A stretch of DNA of 64,000 bases, taken from positions 100,879,657 through 100,943,656 of the forward strand of contig OX388343.1 of assembly GCA_947579665.1 (NCBI GenBank), given 5' to 3'. The DNA comes from Sympetrum striolatum. Lineage: Eukaryota > Arthropoda > Insecta > Odonata > Libellulidae. Shown piece after piece: positions 53,121 through 63,290 of the stretch. The notes under the pieces were generated by a model. The model did not search any database and was not told the origin of the DNA. It was given only the letters and a program-made list of their open reading frames with translations. The translations under genes and the position numbers were made by a program. Each line of letters opens with the position of its first letter. Positions within the stretch are counted from its first letter, which is position 1.

Positions 53121-54048
53121 AGTCGTATTAAATGCTCTTAATTCTTTATTTCGTAATTATTTTTAATCTTATCGATTTGATGCATTTTGTATATCATTAA
53201 TAAGTTATTTTTATCATCAATGATTGCTCTCGTGTATTATATCAGGCTATGCATTCCGGATATTCGGAGGATGAGTCGGAGAAGATTGTTTCTTGACCAA
53301 ATGAAGAGCATTGGATTCCTGCAACCGGATTGTCGTAAATATAAGCTAATTTAGTGGTAGTAAATGCTGTGAATTCTTTATTTCGTAATTAATTTTAGTC
53401 TTATCGATTTGATGCATATTTTATATCATTTATAAGTTATTTTTATCATCAATGATTGCTCTTGTGTATTATTTCAGGCTATGCATTCCGGATATTCGGA
53501 GGATGAGTCGGAGAAGATTGTTTCTTGACCACATGAAGAGCTTTGGATTTCTGGAACCGGATTGACGTAAACATAAGCTAGTTTAGTGGTAGTAAATGCT
53601 GTTAATTCTTTATTTCGTAATAAATTTTAGTCTTATCAATTTGATGCATTTTGTATATCATTTATAAGTTATTTTTATCATCAATGATTGCTTTCGTGTA
53701 TTATTTCAGGCTAAGCATTCCGGATATTCGGAGGATGAGTCGGAGAAGATTGTTTCTTGACCACATGAAGAGCATAGGATTCCTGGAACCGGATTGACGT
53801 AAATAAAAGCTAATTTAGTCGTAGTAAATGCTGTTAATTCTTAATTTCGTGATTAATTTTAGTCTTATCGATTTGATGCATTTTGTATTTCATTTATAAG
53901 TTATTTTTATCATCAATGATTGCTCTCGTGCATTATTTCAGGCTATGCATTCCGGATATTTGGAGGATGAGTCGGAGAAGATTGTTTATTGACCTAATGA
54001 AGACCATTGGATTCCTGCAACCGGATTGTCGTAAATATAAGCTAATTT
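53121..54048 (+). repeat. 4-monomer tandem duplication, copy 2 (928 bp)
   Basis: Direct partner of 52,193-53,120 with a handful of substitutions (TATGCATTCCGG, GAGCATAGGATTCC). It is followed by monomers with AGTCGTAATAAATGC that break the period. Confidence 0.87.
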
Positions 54049-55791
54049 AGTCGTAATAAATGCTGTTAATTCTTTATTTCGTAATTAATTTTAGTCTTAT
54101 CGATTTGATGCATATTTTATATCATTTATAAGTTATTTATATCATCAATGATTGCTCTCGTGTATTATTTCAGGCTATGCATTCCGGATATTCGGAGGAT
54201 GAGTCGGAGAAGATTGTTTCTTGACCACATGAAGAGCATTGGATTTCTGGAACCGGATTGACGTAAACATAAGCTAATTTAGTGGTAGTAAATGCTGTTA
54301 ATTCTTTATTTCGTAATTAATTTTAGTCTTATCGATTTGATGCATTTTGTGTATCATTTATAAGTTCTTTATATCATCAATGATTACTCTCGTGTATTAT
54401 TTCAGGCTATGCATTCCGGATATTCGGTGGATGGTTCGGAGAAGGATTTTTCTTGACCACATGAAGAGCATTGGATTCCTGGAACCGGATTGACGTAAAT
54501 ATAAGCTAATTTAGTCGTAGTAAATGCTGCTTATTTTTGATTTCGTAATTAATTTTAGTCTTATCGCTTTGATGCATTTTGTATATCATTTATAAGTTAT
54601 TTTTATCATCAATGATTGTTCTCGTGTATTATTTCAGGCTTTGCATTCCGGATATTCGGAGGATGAGTCGGAAAGGATTGTTTCTTGACCATATGAAGAG
54701 CATTGGATCCTGGAACCGGATTGACGTAAATATAAGCTAATTTAGTGGTAGTAAATGCTGTTATTCTTTATTTCGTAATTAATTTTAGTCTTATCGATTT
54801 GATGCATTTTGCATATCATTTATAAGTTATTTTTATCATCAATGATTGCTTTCGTGTATTATTATAGGCTAAGCATTCCGGATATTCGGAGGATGAGTCA
54901 GAGAAGATTGTTTCTTGACCACATGAAGAGCATTGGATTCCTGGAACCGGAATGACGTAAATATAAGCTAATTTAGTCGTAGTAAATGCTGTTAATTCTT
55001 TATTTCGTAATTAATTTTAGTCTTATCGATTTGATGCATTTTGTATATACTTTATAAGTTATTTTTATCATCAATGATTGCTCTCGTGTATTATTTCAGG
55101 CTATGCATTCCGGATATTCGGAGGATGAGTCGGAGAAGATTGTTTATTGACCAAATGAAGAGCATTGGATTCCTGCAACCGGAATGACGTAAATATAAGC
55201 TAATTTAGTCGTAGTAAATGCTGTTAATTCTTTATTTCGAAATTAATTTTAGTCTTATAGATTTGATGCATATTTTATATCATTTATAAGTTATTTTTAT
55301 CATCAATGATTGCTCTCGTGTATTATTTCAGGCTATGCATTCCGGATATTCGGAGGATGAGTCGCAGAAGACTGTTTCTTGACGACATGAAGAGCATTAG
55401 ATTTCTGGAACCGGATTGACGTAAACATAAGCTAGTTTAGTGGTAGTAAATGCTGTTAATTCTTTATTTCGTAATTAATTTTAGTCATATCGATTTGATG
55501 CATTTTGTATATCATTTATAAGTTCTTTTTATCGTCAATGATTGCTCTCGTGTATTATTTCAGGCTATGCATTCCAGATATTCGGAGGATGAGTCGGAGA
55601 AGATTGTTTCCTGACCACATGAAGAGCGTTGGATTCCTGGAAGTATCTTGACGTAATTATAAGCTAATTTAGTGGTAGTTAATCCTGTTAATTCTTTATT
55701 TCGTAATTAATTTTAGTCTTATCGATTTGATGCATTTTGTATATCATTTCTAAATTCATTTTATCAACAATGATTGCTCTCGTGTATTATT
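54049..55791 (+). repeat. Domain C monomers between the two long repeats
   Basis: Mixed type I monomers with individual changes: GGTGGATGGTTCGGAG (about 54,425), GGATCCTGG deletions, ATTATAGGCTAAGC, GAAGTATCTTGACG (55,641). The last recurs at 60,740, an offset of 5,099 bp, close to the 5,100-bp offset of the long identical pair. Both suggest a ~22-monomer period in this domain, only partly preserved. Confidence 0.7.
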
Positions 55792-57411
55792 TCAGGCTAT
55801 GCATTCCGGATATTCGGAGGATGAGTCGGAGAAGATTGTTTCTTGACCACATGAAGAGCATTGGATTCCTGGAACCGGATTGACGTGAATATAAACTACT
55901 TTATTCATAGTAAATGCTCTTAATTCTTTATTTCGTAATTAATTTTAGTCTTATCGATTTGATGCATTTTGTATATCATTTATAAGTTATTTTTATCATC
56001 AACGATTGCTCTCGCGTATTATTTCAGGCTATGCATTCCGGATATTCGGAGGATGAGTCGGAGAAGATTGTTTCTTGACCAAATAAAGAGAATTGGATTC
56101 CTGGAACCGGATTGACGTAAATATAAGCTAATTTAGTCGTAGTAAATGCTGTTAATTCTTTATTTCGTAATTAATTTTAGTCTTATCGATTTGATGCATT
56201 TTGTATATCATTTATAAGTTCTTTTTATCATCAATGATTGCTCTCGTGTATTATTTCAGGCTTTTCATTCCGGATATTCGTAGGATGAGTCGGAGAGGAT
56301 TGTTTCTTGACCACATGAAGAGCATTGGATCCTGGAACCGGATTGAAGTAAATATAAGCTAATTTAGTGGTAGTAAATGCTGTGAATTCTTTATTTCGTA
56401 ATTAATTTTAGTCTTATCGATTTGATGCATTTTGTATATCATTTATAAGTTATTTTTATCATCAATGATTGCTTTCGTGTACTATTTCAGGCTAAGCATT
56501 CCGGATATTCGGAGGATGAGTCGGAGAAGATTGTTTCTTGACCAAATGAAGAGCATTGGATTCCTGTAACCGGATTGTCGTAAATATAAGCTAATTTAGT
56601 CGTAGTAAATGCTGTGAATTCTTTATTTCGTATTTAATTTTAGTCTTATCGATTTGATGCATTTTGTATATCATTTATAAGTTATTTTTAACATCAATGA
56701 TTGCTCTCTTGTATTATTTCAGGCTATGCATTCCGGATATTCGGAGGATGAGTCGGAGAAGATTGTTTCTTGACCAAATGAAGAGCATTGGATTCCTGTA
56801 ACCGGATTGTCGTAAATATAAGCTAATTTAGTCGTAGTAAATGCTGTGAATTCTTTATTTCGTAATTAATTTTAGTCTTATCGATTTGATGCATTTTGTA
56901 TATAATTTATAAGTTATTTTTATCATCAATGATTCTCCCCTTTATTATTTCAGGCTATGCATTCCGGATATTCGGAGGATGAGTCGGAAAAGATTGTTTC
57001 TTGACCAAATGAAGAGCATTGGATCCTGGAACCGGATTGACGTAAATATAAGCTAATTTTGTGGTAGTAAATGCTCTAAATTCTTTATTTCGTAATAAAT
57101 TTTAGTCTTATCGATTTTAATGCATTTTGTATATCATTTATAAGTTATTTTTATCATCAATGATTGCTCTCGTGTATTATTTCAGGCTATGCATTCCTGA
57201 TATTCGGAGAATGAGTCGGAGAAGATATTTTCTTGACCACATGAAGAGCATTGGATTTCTGGAACCGGATTGACGTAAACATAAGCTAATTTAGTCGTAT
57301 TAAATGCTCTTAATTCTTTATTTCGTAATTATTTTTAATCTTATCGATTTGATGCATTTTGTATATCATTAATAAGTTATTTTTATCATCAATGATTGCT
57401 CTCGTGTATTA
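55792..57411 (+). repeat. 1,620-bp segment, copy 2 of an apparently identical pair
   Basis: Partner of 50,692-52,311. A further copy of its first variant, GTGAATATAAACTACTTTAT, begins again at about 57,507, 1,622 bp (7 monomers) after this copy's start, but continues differently (TTAATTATAG, GGATTAGACGG). That is a trace of an older 7-monomer tandem step. Confidence 0.92.
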
Positions 57412-58500
57412 TTTCAGGCTATGCATTCCGGATATTCGGAGGATGAGTCGGAGAAGATTGTTTCTTGACCACATGAAGAGCATTGGATTCCTGGAACCGG
57501 ATTGACGTGAATATAAACTACTTTATTCATAGTAAATGCTCTTAATTCTTTATTTCGTAATTAATTATAGTCTTATCGATTTGATGCATATTGTATATCA
57601 TTTATAAGTTATTTTTATCATCAATGATTGCTCTCGTGTATTATTTCTGGCTATGCATTCCGGATATTCGGAGGATTAGACGGAGAAGATTGTTTCTTGA
57701 CCAAATGAAGAGCATTGGATTCCTGGAACCGGAATGACGTAAATATAAGCTAATTTAGTCGTAGTAAATGCTGTTAATTCTTTATTTCGTGATTAATTTT
57801 AGTCTTATCGATTTGATGCATTTTGTATTTCATTTATAAGTTATTTTTATCATCAATGATTGCTCTCGTGTATTATTTCAGGCTATGCATTCCGCATATT
57901 CGGAGGATGAGTCGGAGAAGATTATTTCTTGACCAAATGAAGAGATTTGGATTCCTGCAACCGGATTGTCGTAAATATAAGCTAATTTAGTCGTAGAAAA
58001 TGCGGTTAATTCTTTATTTCGTAATTAATTTTAGTCTTATCGATTTGATGCATATTTTATATCATTTATAAGTTATTTTTATCATCAATGATTGCTCTCG
58101 TGTATTATTTCAGGCTATGCATTCCGGATATTCGGAGGATGAGTCGGAGAAGATTGTTTCTTGACCACATGAAGAGCATTGGATTTCTGGAACCGGATTG
58201 ACGTAAACATAAGCTAGTTTAGTGGTAGTAAATGCTGTTAATTCTTTATTTCGTAATTAATATTAGTCTTATCAATTTGATGCATTTTGTATATCATTTA
58301 TAAGTTATTTTTATCATCAATGATTGCTTTCGTGTATTATTTCAAGCTAAGCATTCCGGATATTCAGAGGATGAGTCGGAGAAGATTGTTTCTTGACCAC
58401 ATGAAGACCATTGGATTCCTGGAACCGGATTGACGTAAATAAATGCTAATTTTGTCGTAGTAAATGCTTTTAATTCTTTATTTCGTGATTAATTTTAGTC
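57412..58500 (+). repeat. Transition from domain C to domain D
   Basis: Monomers here carry GTGATTAATTTT, GCATATTTTATATC, ACATAAGCTAGTTTAG and TTCAAGCTAAGC. GGAATGACG with GTGATTAATTTT recurs about 3.24 kb downstream (near 60.97 kb), and the ACATAAGCTAGTTTAG monomer recurs about 3,014 bp downstream. This stretch thus also belongs to the D duplication but with a changed monomer count. Confidence 0.65.
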
Positions 58501-58850
58501 TTATCGATTTGATGCATTTTGTATATCATTTATAAGTTATTTCTATCATCAATGATTGCTCTCGGGTATTATTTTAGGCTATGCATTCCGGATATTCGGA
58601 GGATGAGTCGAGAAAATTGTTTCTTGACCACATAAAGAGCATTGGATCCTGGAACAGGATTGTCGTAAATATAAGCTAATTTTTTCGTAGTAAATGTTGT
58701 TAATTCTTTATTTCGTAATTAATTTTGGTCTTATCGATTTGATGCATTTTGTATATCATTTATAAGTTATTTTTATCTTGAATGATTGCTCTCGTGTATT
58801 ATTTCAGGCTATGCATTCCGGATATTCGGAGGATGAGTCGGAGAAGATTG
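58500..58850 (+). repeat. Domain D segment copied at offset 3,014 bp
   Basis: ATCTTGAATGATTGCTCTCG (C of CTTG at 58,777 and 61,791) and GCTAATTTTTTCGTAG with TTTTGGTCTTATCG are shared with 61.5-61.8 kb. The offset equals 13 monomers. This copy lost one G in GAGTCGAGAAAATTG (about 58,607), where the downstream copy has GAGTCGGAGAAAATTG. Confidence 0.78.
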
Positions 58851-60000
58851 TTTCTTGACCACATGAAGAGCATATGATCCTGGAACCGGATTGACGTAAA
58901 TATAAGCTAATTTAGTGGTAGTAAATGCTGTGAATTCTTTATTTCGTAATTAATTTTAGTCTTATCGATTTGATTCATTTTGTATATCATTAATAAGTTA
59001 TTTTTATCATCAATGATTGCTCTCGTGTATTATTTCAGGCTATGCATTCCGGATATTCGGAGGATGAGTCGGAGAAGATTGTTTCTTGACCACATGAAGA
59101 GCATTGGATTCCTGGAACCGGATTGACGTAAATATAAACTAAGTTAGTCGTAGTAAATGCTGTGAATTCTTTATTTCGTAATTAATTTTAGTCTTATCGA
59201 TTTGATGCATTTTGTATATCATTGATAACTTATTTTTATCATCAATGATTGCTCTCGTGTATTATTTCAGGCTATGCATTCCGGATATTCGGAGGATGAG
59301 TCGGAGAAGTTTGTTTTTTGACCACATGAAGAGCATTGGATTCCTGGAACCGGATTGTCTTAAATATAAACTAATTTAGTCGTAGTAAATGCTCTTAATT
59401 CTTTATTTCGTAATTAATTTTAGTCTTATCGATTTGATGCATTTTGTATATCATTGATAACTTATTTTTATCATCAATGATTGCTCTCGTGTATTATTTC
59501 AGGCTATGCATTCCGGATATTCGGAGGATGAGTCGGAGAAGATTGTTTCTTGACCACATGAAGAGCATTGGATTCCTGGAACCGGATTGTCGTAAATATA
59601 AACTAATTTAGTCGTAGTAAATGCTCTAAATTCTTTATTTCGTAATTAATTTTAGTCTTATCGATTTGATGCATTTTGTATATCATTGATAACTTATTTT
59701 TATCATCAATGATTGCTCTCGTGTATTATTTCAGGCTATGCATTCCGGATATTCGGAGGATGAGTCGGAGAAGATTGTTTTTTGACCACATGAAATGCAT
59801 TGGATTCCTGGAACCGGATTGTCGTAAATATAAACTAACTTAGTCGTAGTAAATTCTCTTAATTCTTTATTTCGTAATTAATTTTAGTCTTATCGATTTG
59901 ATGCATTTAGTATATCATTGATAACTTATTTTTATCATCAATGATTGCTCTCGTGTATTATTTAAGGCTATGCATTCCGGATATTCGGAGGATGAGTCGG
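58850..60000 (+). repeat. Domain D segment copied at offset 3,245 bp
   Basis: GATTCATTTTGTATATC with ATTAATAAG lies at 58,971 and 62,216, and GGATTGTCTTAAATATAAAC at 59,351 and 62,596. Monomers with ATTGATAACTTATTTTT and ATTTAGTATATC follow in both. Differences include ATGAAATGCATTGG here against ATGAAAGGCATTGG and TATTTAAGGCTATG here against TATTTCAGGC. The offset is 14 monomers, one more than for the segment just upstream. Confidence 0.82.
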
Positions 60001-60520
60001 AGAAGATTGTTTTTTGACCACATGAAGAGCATTGGATTCCTGGAACCGGATTGTCTTAAATATAAACTAATTTAGTCGTAGTAAATGCTCTTAATTCTTT
60101 ATTTCGTAATTAATTTTAGTCTTATCGATTTGATGCATTTTGTATATCATCTATAACTTATTTTTATCATCAATGATTGCTCTCGTGTATTATTTCAGGC
60201 TATGCATTCCGGATATTCGGAGGATGAGTCGGAGAAGATTGTTTCTTGACCACATGAAGAGCATTGGATTCCTGGAACCGGATTGTCGTAAATATAAACT
60301 AATTTAGTCGTAGTAAATGCTCTAAATTCTTTATTTCGTACTTAATTTTAGTCTTATCGATTTGATGCATTTTGTATATCATTGATAACTTATTTTTATC
60401 ATCAATGATTGCTCTCGTGTATTATTTCAGGCTATGCATTCCGGATATTCGGAGGATAAGTCGGAGAAGATTGTTTTTTGACCACATGAAGAGCATTGGA
60501 TTCCTGGAACCGGATTGTCG
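59355..60520 (+). repeat. Local 3-monomer period (696 bp) in domain D
   Basis: TTGTCTTAAATATAAAC recurs at 59,355 and 60,051, exactly 696 bp (3 x 232). In both, the next monomer has TTGTCGTAAATATAAAC with ATGCTCTAAATTC. The third monomers differ. This run of ATTGATAACTT-type monomers is the most uniform part of domain D. Confidence 0.72.
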
Positions 60521-61500
60521 TAAATATAAGCTAATTTAGTCGTAGTATATGCTGTAAATTCTTTATTTCGTAATTAATTTTAGTCTTATCGATTTGTTTC
60601 ATATTGTATATCATTTATAAGTTATTTTTATCATCAATGATTGTTCTCGTGTATTATTTCAGGCTATGCATTTCGGATATTCGGAGGATGAGTCGGAGAA
60701 GATTGTTTCTTGACCACATGAAGAGCGATGGATTCCTGGAAGTATCTTGACGTAATTATAAGCTAATTTAGTGGTAGTTAATCCTGTTAATTCTTTATTT
60801 CGTAATTAATTTTAGTCTTATCGATTTGATGCATTTTGTATATCATTTCTAAATTCATTTTATCAACAATGATTGCTCTCGTGTATTATTTCAGGCTATG
60901 CATTCCGGATATTCGGAGGATGAGTCGGAGAAGATTGTTTCTTGACCAAATGAAGAGCATTGGATTCCTGGAACCGGAATGACGTAAATATAAGCTAATT
61001 TAGTCGTAGTAAATGCTGTTAATTCTTTATTTCGTGATTAATTTTAGTCTTATCGATTTGATGCATTTTGTATTTCATTTATAAGTTATTTTTATCATCA
61101 ATGATTGCTCTCGTGTATTATTTCAGGCTATGCATTCCGGATATTCGGAGGATGAGTCGGAGAAGATTGTTTCTTGACCACATGAAGAGCATTGGATTTC
61201 TGGAACCGGATTGACGTAAACATAAGCTAGTTTAGTGGTAGTAAATGCTATTAATTCTTTATTTCGTAATTAATATTAGTCTTATCAATTTGATGCATTT
61301 TGTATATCATTTATAAGTTATTTTTATCATCAATGATTGCTTTCGTGTATTATTTCAGGCTAAGCATTCCGGATATTCAGAGGATGAGTCGTAGAAGATT
61401 GTTTCTTGACCACATGAAGAGCATTGGATTCCTGGAACCGGATTGACGTAAATAAATGCTAATTTTGTCGTAGTAAATGCTTTTAATTCTTTATTTCGTG
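60520..61500 (+). repeat. Domain D monomers between the two copies
   Basis: Mixed monomers including TTGTTTCATATTG (about 60,595), the GAAGTATCTTGACG monomer (60,740) and the GGAATGACG / GTGATTAATTTT monomer. They link domain D to 55.6 kb (offset 5,099) and to 57.7 kb. No new period is visible here. Confidence 0.65.
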
Positions 61501-61810
61501 ATTGATTTTAGTCATATCGATTTGATGCATTTTGTATATCATTTATAAGTTATTTCTATCATCAATGATTGCTCTCGGGTATTATTTCAGGCTATGCATT
61601 CCGGATATTCGGAGGATGAGTCGGAGAAAATTGTTTCTTGACCACATAAAGAGCATTGGATCCTGGAACAGGATTGTCGTAAATATAAGCTAATTTTTTC
61701 GTAGTAAATGTTGTTAATTCTTTATTTCGTAATTAATTTTGGTCTTATCGATTTGATGCATTTTGTATATCATTTATAAGTTATTTTTATCTTGAATGAT
61801 TGCTCTCGTG
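61500..61810 (+). repeat. Domain D second copy, 13-monomer offset
   Basis: Partner of about 58,500-58,800 (offset 3,014 bp), with GCTAATTTTTTCGTAG and ATCTTGAATGATTGC (61,791). The match ends in the next monomer, where ATTTTTTCTTGCTATGC begins. Confidence 0.78.
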
Positions 61811-62060
61811 TATTTTTTCTTGCTATGCATTCCGAATATTCGGAGGATGAGTCGGAGAAGATTGTTTCTTCACAACATAAAGAGCATTGGATTCCTGGAA
61901 CCGGATTGTCGTAAATATAAGCTAATTAAGTCGTAGTAAATGCTGTTAATTCTTTATTTCGTAATTAATTTTAGTCTTACCGATTTGTTGCATATTGTAT
62001 ATCATATATAAGTTATTTTTATCATCAATGATTCTCTCGTGTATTATTTCAGGCTATGCA
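61811..62060 (+). repeat. Extra divergent monomer inserted between D segments
   Basis: This monomer has no counterpart at the equivalent place in the upstream copy and explains why the offset changes from 3,014 to 3,245 bp. It carries TTTTTTCTTGCTATGC, TCCGAATATTCGGA (61,831), TTCTTCACAACATAAAG, TTACCGATTTGTTGCATATTG and ATGATTCTCTCGTG. It looks like an older monomer retained or inserted by unequal exchange. Confidence 0.75.
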
Positions 62061-63290
62061 TTCCGGATATTCGGAGGATGAGTCGGAGAAGATTGTTTCT
62101 TGACCACATGAAGAGCATTGGATCCTGGAACCGGATTGACGTAAATATAAGTTAATTTAGTGGTAGTAAATGCTGTGAATTCTTTATTTCGTAATTAATT
62201 TTAGTCTTATCGATTTGATTCATTTTGTATATCATTAATAAGTTATTTTTATCATCAATGATTGCTCTCGTGTATTATTTCAGGCTATGCATTCCGGATA
62301 TTCGGAGGATGAGTCGGAGAAGATTGTTTCTTGACCACATGAAGAGCATTGGATTCCTGGAACCGGATTGACGTAAATATAAACTAAGTTAGTCGTAGTA
62401 AATGCTGTGAATTCTTTATTTCGTAATTAATTTTAGTCTTATCGATTTGATGCATTTTGTATATCATTGATAACTTATTTTTATCATCAATGATTGCTCT
62501 CGTGTATTATTTCAGGCTATGCATTCCGGATATTCGGAGGATGAGTCGGAGAAGTTTGTTTTTTGACCACATGAAGAGCATTGGATTCCTGGAACCGGAT
62601 TGTCTTAAATATAAACTAATTTAGTCGTAGTAAATGCTCTTAATTCTTTATTTCGTAATTAATTTTAGTCTTATCGATTTGATGCATTTTGTATATCATT
62701 GATAACTTATTTTTATCATCAATGATTGCTCTCGTGTATTATTTCAGGCTATGCATTCCGGATATTCGGAGGATGAGTCGGAGAAGATTGTTTCTTGACC
62801 ACATGAAGAGCATTGGATTCCTGGAACCGGATTGTCGTAAATATAAACTAATTTAGTCGTAGTAAATGCTCTAAATTCTTTATTTCGTAATTAATTTTAG
62901 TCTTATCGATTTGATGCATTTTGTATATCATTGATAACTTATTTTTATCATCAATGATTGCTCTCGTGTATTATTTCAGGCTATGCATTCCGGATATTCG
63001 GAGGATGAGTCGGAGAAGATTGTTTTTTGACCACATGAAAGGCATTGGATTCCTGGAACCGGATTGTCGTAAATATAAACTAACTTAGTCGTAGTAAATT
63101 CTCTTAATTCTTTATTTCGAAATTAATTTTAGTCTTATCGATTTGATGCATTTAGTATATCATTGATAACTTATTTTTATCATCAATGATTGCTCTCGTG
63201 TATTATTTCAGGCTATGCATTCCGGATATTCGGAGGATGAGTCGGAGAAGATTGTTTCTTGACCACATGAAGAGCAATGGTTTACTGGAA
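62060..63290 (+). repeat. Domain D second copy, 14-monomer offset
   Basis: Partner of about 58,850-59,990 at 3,245 bp, with the same order: GATCCTGG monomer, TGATTCATTTTG, AACTAAGTTAGTCG, TTGTCTTAAAT, CTCTAAATTC and ATTTAGTATATC. The order departs near 63.28 kb with ATGGTTTACTGGAACC. Confidence 0.82.

Noticed and set aside
50692..57411. Assembly artefact as the default explanation for the identical 1,620-bp pair
   Set aside because: Not provable either way from sequence. The two copies have different flanks on both sides and different intervening monomers, so a simple collapsed or doubled contig is not the obvious reading; the doubt is recorded in the finding.
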